Shown: one piece after another, positions 35,476-45,694 of the stretch | How positions within the stretch are numbered: the first letter of the stretch is position 1 | How the letters are laid out: each line of letters begins with the position of its first letter | Source: Diadophis punctatus similis | Taxonomy: Eukaryota > Chordata > Lepidosauria > Squamata > Dipsadidae | Reading direction: 5' to 3' | Assembly (NCBI GenBank): GCA_023053685.1 | Contig: JALIGW010000002.1 | Location: 39,826,720-39,890,719 of the forward strand | Length of the DNA: 64,000 nucleotides | Made by a program: the position numbers and the translations under genes | The notes under the pieces: generated by a model | The model's database searches: none | Seen by the model: the letters and a program-made list of their open reading frames with translations, nothing else | Told to the model about the DNA's origin: nothing

Positions 35476-35575
35476 TTTCCTTTTTTATTGAACTTACTTT
35501 TTAAAATTTAAGTACCCAGAGTTATCTAGAGGTGAGTTTAACAGCCTGTAAATTGTATTAAATAAATAAAATCCA
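35476..35575 (+). mobile_element. Possible L2-like 3' tail
   Basis: The stretch gtacccagagttatctagagg, followed by attaaataaataaaa, resembles the L2 UTR end (gccgcccagagt...aataaataaa) seen at 19205. It is weak and truncated. Confidence 0.4.
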
Positions 35576-35821
35576 CCCATCACAATCCTTCATCTTTTCC
35601 CTCAGTAAATTGCTAGAAGGGTTTCATTCTCCAGCCTCACTGCAGAGTAGAGGGTAGAAAATAAAGATGAGCTATGAGGACAGAGCAAATTTGTGATGGC
35701 ATGATATGGAAGCAGCATGTTAGGCCAGCTGTCCTTTGAAAGAGAATTTTCCTCACAGGATTGGTCACTGTCTTTTGTCCTACGATTTCTATGTATACTG
35801 TTTAAAGGCTTCCTACCTAGG

Positions 35822-35942
35822 TGTTTTGGCCTGTCGGCCACCATCCCCTCCAGCAGCCGAATCAGAGGAGGAGGAGGTGTGGGAGTCAGGGTCAACATCA
35901 GGGCAACCTGGGAGCTCCAAGGGGGAAGAGGGAATGGAGCTG

Positions 35943-35991
<49 letters not shown>

Positions 35992-36398
35992 CAGAGACAG
36001 AGGCAGAGGCAGAGCCTGGACCATCCGTCGGCCCTCAGATGGAGAGTCAACAGCCCCCAGGTCTGGAGGTGGTTGATGAAGAAGAGGAGGAACAGCTGGG
36101 TCCAGTGCCTGACGCGTGGCTGCACAGAAGGCAGAGAAGAGGAGAGCAGTGGAAAGCCGTGGGCCGATCCTGGGGAAGGAAGAGCCACTGTTGCTAGCAA
36201 GGCCCCACCCTAGCTCTGGGGATAAAAGGCAGGGGGCGGAGATGAATAGGTGTGGCAGACAACTATTCATCTTCTGGCCAGACGGACTTGTTAGCCTGCG
36301 AGATAAACTTTTTGCCGGTGCTGCCAGCATTCCTAATAAAGGAATCTTTTGAGTTCACATCAGAGAGTTTGTCGTGTTTGGGGAGTAGAGTCAGAACA
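35822..36398 (+). mobile_element. Solo LTR (577 bp) with internal microsatellite
   Basis: It begins TGTTTTGGCC and ends GAGTCAGAACA. A perfect 5-bp duplication CTAGG lies at 35817-35821 and 36399-36403. A TATA box (gggataaaagg) is near 36218, and CCTAATAAAGG near 36330 is the polyadenylation signal, giving plus orientation. The U3 part holds an expanded (AG)n(ACAGAG)n run and reads in one frame as an acidic, Glu-rich peptide with DEEEEEQLGPVPDAW. A similar acidic block occurs in the LTR at 50044. Confidence 0.94.
35945..36014. repeat. (AG)n(ACAGAG)n microsatellite inside the LTR
   Basis: A pure AG run grades into ACAGAG and GGCAGA hexamers. Confidence 0.95.
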
Positions 36399-36479
36399 CT
36401 AGGTATCTTTCTAGATGTGATGTACTCTGATGTGGTTTCATGTTTGATAAGAAAATACTTGGCTGATGGGTTGTTGGAT

Positions 36480-36737
36480 GAATAGCACTAATAGAGTCAC
36501 TGCTGTTTGCACAAGCTTGAGCTAATGTTTTAGAACACTCTGGCATTCTCATGACTCTGCCCATTGCCAAGAGTTCAATCCTGACTGGCTCGCTCAAAAT
36601 TGACTCAGCCTTGCATTCTTCCAAGATCAGTAAAATAAGGAGCCATATTGTTGGGACAATAGGCTGACTCTGTAAACTGCTTAGAGAGCACTGTAAAGCA
36701 TTATGAAGTCTATGTGCTATTGCTATTATCCGTCCAT
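36480..36737 (+). mobile_element. MIR-like tRNA SINE, degraded
   Basis: It contains gagttcaatcctgactggc (box B region), ttgactcagccttgcattcttcc, an attgttgggacaataggctg core and the gctattgctatt end. The tRNA head is poorly preserved. Confidence 0.75.
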
Positions 36738-37634
36738 TAATATTGAGTTAATGTCACTATTCTCTTGAGCTGAACCAGCAGGAGAATGGGAAAATGGTTC
36801 ATTCAGCAACATATAATATATCTTCTATGCTTATGTTTCACATTTTCACAGTGTAGTGGTAATGTTCCTGGTACAAGTTGAGTATAGAATTGTTCTGCTT
36901 AAACTAACTTATGTACTAAAGTACAATAATTGTCCCTTGTGATTAGCTGTGGATGAAAAAAAGATTATCAATTCTTGGACATCTAAAAATATTACTTAAG
37001 GGCTCAGTATTTTTGCATTTAAATGTTCTCATTTAGTATAAATTAAATTGTTACTTGGAATATTTTTGATTGACATGATAACTTGATTATTCCCACCACT
37101 TAACTAGATTTCATCATAATTTTTGTAGTCGCTTGATGGGTAATCTAGTAATTCCAGACTTGAGAACACTGGGGTGCCTACAATTCAGTTTTAAGTAATC
37201 CATGATTTGTAAGGCTGTTAAATTAGACAAGAAGGAAACAATACATGCAGTACAGTCACCATTATTAAGACTATTTGCTAATTAACAATTACAATTTAAG
37301 ATATGCTCTTATACCCTAAACAGCAGTATACTTACCAGTACATCCCCTTTTATGGACACACCCAGCATGTGTATAAAATCTTCTAATCAAGAAATGAGAA
37401 AGAATGAACCCATCCCAAAATATGAACCAGGATTTTGTAACCTACCCCCTGGAATAACAACTAGATATATTCCCTAGAACCCCTTAAATTCTCAGAAATT
37501 TCTTCCAGTTGTAATATTTAGAGGATGCATTTTTTTTGTTTCAGTAAGGGAAAGCAAGAAAGATAGAAGCCACAATTATCTGTAAACTACTAAGAAAAGT
37601 CATAGGTTTAATGCAACAAAAAAAAAGTACAAGA
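36738..37634. other. No recognised feature
   Basis: AT-rich. No repeat family is recognised. Confidence 0.4.
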
Positions 37635-37865
37635 GCGAGCTTGGTGTAGTGGTTAAGGTGTTGGCCTACAAACCAAGATACTGTGAGTTATAGTCCCACC
37701 TTAGGCATAAAAAAAACCAACTGATGACTTTGGGCCAATCACACTCTCACAGTCCAACTCACCTCACAGAGTTGTTGTTGTGGGAAAATAGGAGGAGGAA
37801 GAGGAAGAATATTGGCATGTTTGAATGAATTGTATACGAAAAAAGGCAGGGTTAGGGTTAAAATT
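37635..37865 (+). mobile_element. tRNA-derived SINE, second family
   Basis: The head gcgagcttggtgtagtggtt is a box A region, and gagttatagtcccacc resembles box B. The body has gactttgggccaatcac, then ctcacctcacagagttgttg. A minus-strand relative lies at 56133-56592. It is distinct from the MIR-like family by its body. Confidence 0.82.
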
Positions 37866-38286
37866 TTAAAAAAATGTTGCAAGCATTTATAGCATTATAC
37901 ATTTATGAAATAGGATAGGAATAGAACTGATACAAAGCAAAGAGCAGTAGTGAAAATGCCACAAGTGGCTAAGCATGTAAAATCAAACAATCAAAATTAA
38001 GCCAAAACAAGACAATCAAATATTCAAATCATGGAATCCGAGATCAGATGAACAGACAGTGGGCAAGTGCCGGTTATTATCACATAGTTGCATACATTGG
38101 ATTGGAAGAAACAGAAGGAGCTAAAGTGCTTTGCAATACAGAATGAACTTAATATTAGGATTTCTGTGCTGACTTTAGTATTCTTACCTTGAGACTGAGG
38201 CTAAAAACAATATCAGAAATGCATTCCTATCTCTCATACACTGTGTAAAAGAATGAAAATTTCCCCTTCCCCAAGAAAGGACCTGT
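37866..38286. other. No recognised feature
   Basis: A-rich sequence with no recognised features. Confidence 0.4.
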
Positions 38287-38515
38287 AGAATAGCAATAGC
38301 AATAGCACTTAGACTTATATACCACTTCATAGTGCTTTACAGCCCTCTCTAAGCGGTTTACAGAGTTCAGCATATTGCCCCAACCAATCTGGGTCCTCAT
38401 TTTACCGACCTCAGAAGGATGGAAGGCTGAGTCAACCTTGAGCCTGGTGAGATTTGAACAGCTGAACTGCTGAACTGCAGTGCTGCACTTTAACCACTGC
38501 ACCACCTCGGCTCTT
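38287..38515 (-). mobile_element. MIR-like tRNA SINE, near full length
   Basis: The plus strand reads aatagcaatagcaatagcac (3' end), the ctctctaagcggtttacag core, ctgggtcctcattttacc, aaggatggaaggctgagtca, gatttgaacagctgaac (box B complement), and finishes aaccactgcaccacctcggc (tRNA head complement). Confidence 0.9.
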
Positions 38516-38689
38516 TTTCATGTAAAAATGAAATCATGTAAAACCTTGTATACGGGGCACGACATAATGTAACATCTGCTACTCTGTCTCTGAAAGCTTA
38601 AGCAGAGGTGCTCTAAAGACCTTTCTGACATATTCTATATCACATCAGCAATTTTTAACAAGAATAAAAAAGCACCCTTTGGGGGAGGG

Positions 38690-38854
38690 TTATTAATTTA
38701 TTTATTCAGTCATTCATTACAAACATTTTTATACATCACAAAAACACCAAGTGGTGTGCAACAACAAAATGTATTAACAAACATCAGGATTAAAACATCT
38801 CTTAGTCATATACATCTTAAACATCCATAGCATTCATGAACTTGAAAATATATT
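38690..38854 (-). mobile_element. Possible L2-like LINE remnant, 3' part
   Basis: The (attt)-type start and the following AT-rich segment look like the complement of a LINE tail. The better-supported part of this remnant is at 39270-39425, and the SINE at 38855 separates them. Confidence 0.35.
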
Positions 38855-39090
38855 GCAATAGCAATAGCATTTAGACTTACTGTATATACCACTTCACAGT
38901 GCTTTATAGCAGTTTTACAGAGTCAGCCTATTGCCCCCAACAATCTGGGTCCTCATTTTACTGACCTCAGAAGGATGGAAGGCTGAGTCAACCTTGAGCC
39001 TGGTGATTTGCCAAATTTCAGGCAGCCGGCAATCAGTAGAAGTAGCTTGCAATACTGAATTCTAACCACTGTGACACCACCCAACCCAAC
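38855..39090 (-). mobile_element. MIR-like tRNA SINE
   Basis: It has the same order of landmarks as 38287: aatagcaatagcatttagac, ccacttcacagtgctttata, ctgggtcctcattttactga, aaggatggaaggctgagtca and taaccactgtgacaccac. The box B region is damaged. Confidence 0.85.
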
Positions 39091-39269
39091 CAATACCAAC
39101 ACTAGAACACCCCAAGTCCAATAGAACTATTTTTATGTCTTTACAAAAAGCCACCAGAGTCAAAGTAATTAAATGTTTGGGTTAAACTTTTCTACAGGGT
39201 CAGGATCCTTAAAGAAAAGTTTTCCTCTGAGCCTCCATCCTTTAAGCATTCACTTCCAGGAGGATCACA

Positions 39270-39425
39270 CAGGATGGATAAATTTGGAGCAGTTTGGTTT
39301 CCAGGCGATCTTCAAAGACAGCTCTGTGTACATTGTGTGACAGTAATCTAGTTGCACGATAAGATCCTGAGCCCCTATTACAAGGGCAGTAGATATTTGG
39401 CAGTATCTTCTTTGCTATATTCATC
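39270..39425 (-). pseudogene. L2-like ORF2 fragment
   Basis: The minus-strand reading gives QLDYCHTMYTELSLKIAWK, which parallels SRLDYCNALYMGLPLKSIWR in the better preserved L2 copy at 51220-52043. It is short, with a stop soon after. Confidence 0.6.
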
Positions 39426-39577
39426 TTTCATTTTGAAAGTCTCAACTCAGCGAGCTGCTACTAACTATATGCTGCCAGTTTCCACAGCTAGCATCAGTGC
39501 TGATTTACCTCAGAGAATTAGCCCATAAACATAATAGCCCCTTTGTCTTCATTATTTCCCTTCCCTGTTGCTTTCAG

Positions 39578-39642
39578 CAGCCACTAGAAGACACTGGGAG
39601 ATCCATTTGCACATCTCTAACGCCATGTCTCTGACTCTAAAT
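39578..39642 (+). other. Candidate unpaired exon (65 bp)
   Basis: A strong acceptor-like tract (ttcccttccctgttgctttcag, ending 39577, with a tandem CAG three bases on) is followed by 65 bp and a consensus donor GTGAGT at 39643-39648. The segment holds an ATG in fair context (acgccATGt at 39625). It could be an exon of a gene or lncRNA outside the window. It could also be chance, since no neighbouring exon is recognised. Confidence 0.25.
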
Positions 39643-39649
39643 GTGAGTA

Positions 39650-40139
39650 TTAAGCTAAAATCAATACCTGCAAATTTCCTTGAATATCCTAAGCTTCCTT
39701 CTGGTGTTTCTCCCTCCTCCATCAACCCCCTTCATCTACACACCAATTCTATAGATTTATATAATCATTAATCATCTTGACAAATAAGAGTTTGGTCACC
39801 CGCATTCTTCCTGCTGGGTCCCAGAGGCAGTAGCAAATTGACCAAGCTTATTCAACAACCATAAAGAATAAGCTGCAGTCTCCCACAGCAGGAGAGGAAC
39901 AATTGAACAGTTTCTACATATAAATATAATTTTAGAAGTGACCTGCATGGAAGTTCATGATGGGAGAAATGGGAGCTAGGAGCTGAAACTGAAAGCAAAC
40001 AATGTACCCACAATAGATTAAAATTACAAGATGAATAACAACATGTTTGTAGGTAGAAAATGCCCAGACCCAAAGTATCTGTTTGAAGGAATGTTTCAGA
40101 TAAGCTTTGGAAATGAAATAGAAGGAAAGAATCAAGATG
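39650..40139. other. No recognised feature
   Basis: No repeat or coding feature is recognised. Confidence 0.4.
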
Positions 40140-40660
40140 ACTTGAAGTGTTAGTAGCACTTTATAATACCTTGGTAAGACCACACTTGGAATATTGCATC
40201 CAGTTTGGGTTACCATGATATAAAACAGATGGAAAGAATGCAGAAAAGAGCAACAAAGATGATTAGACGACTGGAGGCCAAAACACATGAAGAACTGTTG
40301 CAGGAATTGGGTATGTCTAGTTTAATGGAGAGAAGGACTACAGGTCACATGACAGATGTATTCAAATATCTAAGGGGCCGCGACAAATAAGATCAACCTG
40401 TTCTCCAAAGCACCAGAATGCAGAACAAGAAGTAATGGATGGAAACTAATCAAATAGAGAACCAACCTAGAACCACGGAGAAATTTCCTGACAGAATAAT
40501 GACTTGCCTCCAGAAGTTGTGGATGCTCTAACATTGGAGGTTTTTAAGAAGAGTTTGGACAGACATTTATCTGAATGGTATAGGGTCTCCTGCTTGAGCA
40601 GGGGGTTGGACTAGAAGATCTCCAAGGTCCCTTTCAACTTTGTTTATTCTGTCATTCTAA
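40140..40660 (+). pseudogene. CR1 LINE ORF2 C-terminus and 3' UTR
   Basis: Fragments of the CR1 ORF2 C-terminus appear in order across frames: LVRPHLEYCIQF near 40178, then RATKMIRRLEAKTHEELLQE (open frame 40205-40390), a damaged region, and EVFKKSLDRHLSEW near 40545. The UTR landmark ggttggactagaagatctcc and a terminal TATTCTG-like repeat follow. There are several stops and frameshifts, so it is a dead copy. Confidence 0.88.
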
Positions 40661-40664
40661 TGAC

Positions 40665-41700
40665 CTCAGACTGACTCAGGCTGGTCTGATGCAATGTCAG
40701 AATCCAAAATAAGATTTAGAAATCACCACATCATTCCTTCCTTCACTTCTTGCATGGAAATGCACAACCAGCTTTAAACCTTTTGACTTTGGAACTCATC
40801 TGAATAATTCTTTTTTAGATTAGACACTTGTGAAGGAATGTAATTTCACCTGAAGAGATGCAAGAGCTTTCAAAGTCCGTATACTTTTTGATTCTGATTT
40901 TTCTTTAACTTTTGCAAAGAGAGGTATCTGTCATTTTACTTTTGGGGAACCAAATTCAATTTAAAAAAATTAGTAACGCCTTGGAGACAGCCATGGTCCA
41001 TTCCAGACAGAAAAGCGAAGAGTTGTTAGCATAAAGGGAAGTGCCTCCTGATTGCAGCAGAAAAGGAGAGAATTATTTAAAGGGACAATAGTCAAATTAG
41101 GAAGAAGAAATATTGAACAGAGAAGGGTTCAAACAATCAAACAAACAATTAATTTAAATGTTTAAATGGCGAAACTGGAAAAAGACTGAATGAGTAAATA
41201 TAAATATTAGAAAGCATTTGGTTAAGATGCAGTCACACGCCAAAAGCTAAGAACTCAAACTTAGCATGTATTAATGATAAAATACATTAATGAAGAATGT
41301 ATCTTAAATTTAAAAATTCCATTTGGAGCAAATGATAATCACATCCAATTCACAATTTTTTGTGACTAACAGGTTGTGATGGCATAATAGCTCAGGACGT
41401 TTTCTTTTTAAAAAGTCCTTTCTATCAATATATCTCTTTCTTTTATTGTATCTCTAATTTGTGATTCTAATCACAATCCAATGACTCTAATTCATTTTCC
41501 AGAAGAATAACAGTTTTTTTTTAAATTGACACAACAACCATTTAAGCAATAAAGGTACAGAAGCTATGCTAAGTATATAGATTTTACTTCTTCAGGTATT
41601 TTGTCCACATATCCAGAATAAAAAAATCTGAAAGATGTATGAAAGCCTAACCAGAAAGCTTTATGCTTAATTTCTGATCTGGAAATAAATTCATTTATAG
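40665..41700. other. No recognised feature
   Basis: AT-rich DNA with no recognised family. Confidence 0.4.
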
Positions 41701-41716
41701 CAGGGGTGTCAAACTA
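41701..41716. mobile_element. Orphan hAT terminal repeat
   Basis: CAGGGGTGTCAAACTA is the 5' terminal repeat of the short hAT family, but the sequence switches at once to CR1 and no 3' end follows. The element was probably cut by a deletion or recombination. Confidence 0.65.
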
Positions 41717-41945
41717 ATCAAATAGAGAACCAACCTAGAACTAAGGAGAAATTTCCTGACAGTTAGAACAATTAATCCGTGGAACAGCCTGCCTCCAGAA
41801 GTTGTGAATGCTCCAACACTGGAAGTTTTTAAGAAGATGTTGGATAACCATTTGTCTGAAGTAGTGTAGGGTTTCCTGCCTAGGCAGGGGGTTGGACTAG
41901 AAGACCTCCAAGGTCCCTTCCAACTCTGTTGTTATTATTATAATA
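41716..41945 (+). mobile_element. CR1 LINE 3' end
   Basis: It starts within the CR1 C-terminus (aatcaaatagagaaccaacc, identical in the 40140 copy) and contains ggaacagcctgcctccagaa, ttaagaagatgttggataacc, ttggactagaagacctccaa and a (ttatta)-type end. Confidence 0.88.
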
Positions 41946-42119
41946 TCATTGGTGCATTCAGTGCAGTCAGTGAATTCTGTCTGTCTCTTAAATCTAGATT
42001 GTCATAGAGCTAAAAAAAATCCATTAGCTGCTTTTTAAAAAATCCTTCCGCAGAACAGGAACATAAACCACAGAGAAGGTAGGTAGCAGAATCCCTAAAA
42101 CATTTCAAGATATTGATGC
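41946..42119. other. No recognised feature
   Basis: Short unassigned spacer. Confidence 0.4.
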
Positions 42120-42800
42120 TACAAACAAACATTGATGTATACTGAATTGTTAAACCATTTTCTTTCATGCACTTATGAACACAAACTGAGGAACATGATA
42201 TATGCAGTACAGTGCAGTGAGCCATGTGCAGATCTGTACATTGGGGAAACAAAACAACCACTTCATAAACGCATGGCACAACATAGGAGAACAAATCCAT
42301 CAGGACTAGATTCAGCAGTGCATTCAGCAGTGCATTTAAAAGACAAAGACCACTCTTTTGAAGAGAAGCAAAGTTTATATTTGGGACAAAGAGGACTGCT
42401 GGTTTGAAAGAGGGGTCAAAGAGGTCATCTATGTCAAAATTGAATACCCCACTCTCATCAGAGGGGGAGGGATACGACATCACCTATATCCAGTCTATAA
42501 CACAGTCTTTTCAACATTTCCAAAAAGGCTCCACACCCATTTGCACCACTCAGGTGACCCTGATGACACAGATAAACCTCCAGGTGGCCTTAATGACTCG
42601 CTAAAAGAATGCAAATGACCAGCTGTATGAAAGGACTATTAATCCTTCCATTCCCCACCATCCAGTCAGAGCTGAAGAAGCTTCTTGAATGAAAAGCAAA
42701 ACGTCTTAAAAAAACAAATAAACCAGAAAGTTCTGTTGCCTCTTGAAAAAGCACCTTTTGGGACAACCATGACCTGGATGACTCAGAGTCTCCACAGACA
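42120..42800 (+). pseudogene. Penelope-like retroelement 3' part with GIY-YIG endonuclease remnant
   Basis: The frame at 42132-42407 encodes the start of a GIY-YIG endonuclease, with IYAVQCSEPCADLYIGETKQ followed by KRMAQHRR. After a frameshift near 42355 the frame at 42358-42618 continues with VYIWDKEDCWFERGVKEVIY and RGGGIRHH. Such a C-terminal endonuclease (the enzyme nicking the target DNA) is typical of Penelope-like elements of the Neptune/Poseidon type. A 12-bp duplication (tcagcagtgcat twice near 42312) adds four residues. The reverse transcriptase is absent. A hammerhead-type motif follows at 42672. Confidence 0.82.
42670..42706 (+). ncRNA. Hammerhead-type ribozyme motif in Penelope-like element, core mutated
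   Basis: CTGAAGA (42672-42678) matches the CUGANGA core. It is followed by a stem-loop (GCTTCTT GAAT GAAAAGC at 42680-42697) and AAAACGTC. The expected second core block is GAAA, and here its G is A. One stem position is also mismatched. Penelope-like elements are known to carry minimal hammerheads of this form with a very short helix III. This copy is probably inactive. Confidence 0.6.
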
Positions 42801-43108
42801 TTTTTACTTTATTTGCTTTTATTGCTGACTGCTTTTCAGACTTGCTGAAATATTTGTTTTAGTTTTTCTTTTAAGGTATTTTGTTGCTATAGAAATACTT
42901 TGTTTTCTTTAAATAAAATGAAGATCTAAAACAAGAAACAAAAGAAGTAAATTGTAAGACAAGAAACAAAAGCTGATGGAGAGTTACTGGTAGCAAATTA
43001 TATTTGATGTTTTTTCTGCAAAAGTGAATGCATACATACAAGCTGCTGTTTATATATCCATTTATTCTACTTATTTTTAAAAAACTCCCTTTTTACAACT
43101 TTGTAATC

Positions 43109-43569
43109 CAGGAGTGTCAACCTCAAGGCCCGTGGGCCAGATCTGGCCCACGGGGTGCTTAAATCTGGCCCACAGGGCCACCCTGGAAATAGCAAAGGAC
43201 CGGCCCATGGTGCTTCTTCCAGCGAAAATGGAGCTTGGGAGGGCCATTCACGCCCCCCCCCTGAGCTCCATTTTTGCTGGCAGAGGGCTGTAGGATGCTG
43301 TTGTGGCTGAAAATGGAGCCTGGGAGGGCCACCCGCGACCCTCCTGAGTCCGTTTTTGCTGGCAGAGAATTGCAGGAGGCCGTTGCAGCTGAAAATAGAG
43401 CTCAGGAGCCCATTTCACTGGCAAAGCACTCGGGACACCACAGGCACTCCCCAACATGAGTGACATCAAGCTGGCCACACCCACCCTAGCCACACCCACC
43501 CCGCCTAACCCCCCAAGGTCAAAAACAACCTTGATGCGGTCCTCAATGAAATCGAGTTTTACACCTCTG
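43109..43569 (+). mobile_element. hAT-type MITE, long family F (461 bp)
   Basis: The ends are CAGGAGTGTCAACCTC and GAGTTTTACACCTCTG. The flanks TTGTAATC (43101-43108) and CTGTAATC (43570-43577) differ at one base. The body contains repeated ccatttttgctggcagag modules. A 376-bp relative is at 54008. Confidence 0.88.
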
Positions 43570-43577
43570 CTGTAATC

Positions 43578-43790
43578 TCTTAATTTGGGGTAAAGTTGGG
43601 CTGACTGAATGGAGCTGAGCTTTTACTAGCCAGATGCTTTCCTGATGCAAGATGGAGATCACCGCTGATATTTTTTTATTTGCACACTAGGAGAGAAATA
43701 TCTGCCACTATCTAGAATCGAACCCTCAACCTTCTGAGTGGCAGGTGAGCATCTTCACCCCTATGCCACCACACCACTTCCAATTTATTC
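43578..43790 (-). mobile_element. tRNA-derived SINE, third family
   Basis: The minus strand reads gtggtgtggtggcatagggg (box A region), then aggttgagggttcgattcta (box B), then gcagatatttctctcctagt and a 3' part without a clear tail. A good box B match and the spacing support a Pol III-derived SINE. No target duplication is seen. Confidence 0.72.
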
Positions 43791-44940
43791 TACTTGTTAT
43801 ATTTAGTCATTATGTGTGCTTGTTTACAGATTCAAAATAACAAAATAGTATGCATTCTATCTGGAATTTACATCACTAGAAATAATTGAATTAGAAACAC
43901 AGAATAAATATTAACTATATAATTAAGGTACTCTGAACATTTCTTCCTGATTAATGGCCACTTGGCCTGTGATTAAACCTTACTTTTATTCTCCCACACC
44001 AATAATTACTATCTGCAAAAATAAGTTACATTTAAAAGGTCATGTTATGTAATAGTTGATGGAATGAACTAGGTGGGGACAGGAATATCTTGCTATAACT
44101 ATGATTATGAGTATTGGTTCTATGTTTTATGAACAGTGACACCTGCAGGGTCTTTCTCCTTTGCAATGCCACGCTGCTGCTTTCATTATGACCCCTCCCT
44201 CCAGAGGCCATTCATCCTGGTACCAGACGGAAGAATGCAAATTTTTCACAGATTAGAAATCAAACAAGTAATAGATTGCCTGTAAAATACATTCTTCTAC
44301 TCCGTGGACATAATAGGTTCCTTTGTGCTGTTAGAGAGAACCACTTATTTATTGCAGGCTGCCTCAATCACCAGAATAACTGCAGAAGGCTTAGGCAGTA
44401 GGGTTTCCAAAGAGAAAAATAAGAGTAATTAAAGTAAGCAAGAACCAAGGAAGCAATCATGCGCACGGCACCCTGAAGAAAGAGCAAACCAAATTCAATC
44501 ACATGGTGCTCCCACTATTCTAAACAGGCCTATTCTTGTGAGTAATAATAGTACCATAATGCATTTTCAGTGTATTTTGAAATGATTTCTTGGAAGCCAT
44601 TACTTAAAAACATAGTTGACATCCAACCAGCATATTTTGCAGGGATATTTTGAGGATAGATTCCTCAAGTAACTCTTCAGAATCTCTCAAGCAAGTATGT
44701 TTTCATATTCCAGTATTGGAGGGGAGAATAGCACTATTCAAAGGCAGTGAAGCCTACTCCAGAATTGTTTGAAGCTGAATACCAGGGAGGAGAATATCTT
44801 CATCCCTGAGTGAGTGTTGAATAGGTACAAATGGTACAATAGCAAAAACATATTGATAAACATTTATTTTTAATGGCATCTGCTTCAGGAGAAAGCAAAC
44901 ATATAGGGAGGTATGGAGCAGGCGGTGCCTTATTGTTCAT
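43791..44940. other. No recognised feature
   Basis: No recognised repeats or coding signals. Confidence 0.4.
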
Positions 44941-45007
44941 GTATCACAGGTGTTTCTCAACTTATGACCACAAACTGAGTCCAAAATTCCTGTTGTAAAG
45001 TGAGAAG

Positions 45008-45330
45008 TGTCACGATGTGATTTATTGTCAGTTGTATGTATATGCAGGGAGCTGCATCCCTATCTAATATAATGGTACATTCTTAAGCACGTGATTGATA
45101 TGTTCTTGTATGCATGTGTGCATTCCTGAATCTCCATTCCTTCCTTCTTACTTGACTCTTGACTGGGAGAGTCGCATTTTATAGCAGAAATGTAAACAAT
45201 GAGATGTTATTGTTTTTGTACCGAAATAAATATTTTAATTAGACTTTTAAACTCCGGCTTTATTTGTAATGTCTGAATTCCGGGAGAAAGATCAAACATC
45301 GCCTCTGTGAGATTAATTCTCACTCTGACA
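45008..45330 (+). mobile_element. Solo LTR (323 bp) inside a MITE
   Basis: It begins TGTCACGATG and ends CACTCTGACA. A perfect 5-bp duplication AGAAG lies at 45003-45007 and 45331-45335. A TATA-like CATTTTATAGC lies near 45177 and CCGAAATAAATA near 45222. Removing it restores the MITE sequence. Confidence 0.94.
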
Positions 45331-45370
45331 AGAAGTTTGTTAATTGAGTTTTGCTTCATTTTATGACCTT

Positions 45371-45426
45371 TTTGTCACAGTTGTTAAATCACTGCAGATT
45401 TGTCACAGTTGTTAAATCACTGCAGA
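45371..45426. repeat. Exact 28-bp tandem duplication
   Basis: The unit TTTGTCACAG...CTGCAGA occurs twice back to back with no mismatch (45371-45398 and 45399-45426). Confidence 0.95.
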
Positions 45427-45694
45427 AGCCAGATTCACTTAACAACCGTTGTTAAGTGTTGTTAAGTGAATCTGGCTTCCCCATTGCTTGTCAGAAGATT
45501 GCAAAATGCAGTCACATGACCCCAGGATACTGCAACCATCATAAAGATGAGTCATATGCCAAGCATCTGAATTTTGGTCATATGACCATAAGGATGCTGC
45601 AATGGTCATAAGTGTGAAAAATGGTCATAAATCAATTTTTCAGTGCCATTGTAACTTTGAATGGTCATTAAATGAACTGTTGTAAGACTGCCTG

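Larger units (their letters stand above)
44947..45694 (-). mobile_element. Mariner/Tigger-like MITE with nested solo LTR and local inverted duplication
   Basis: The ends CAGGTGTTTCTCAACTTATG and GTAAGACTGCCTG resemble the terminal repeats of the copies at 53026 and 58936 (consensus near CAGGTAGTCCTCGACTTACG). TA follows the right end. Body landmarks are taagtgaatctggcttcccc and gaccataaggatgctgcaa. The MITE proper is about 420 bp. The remaining bases are the solo LTR at 45008-45330 and short duplications at 45371-45478. Confidence 0.82.

Noticed and set aside
35602..36330. 242-codon minus-strand frame
   Set aside because: It is antisense to a solo LTR and its microsatellite; the LTR signals are on the plus strand.
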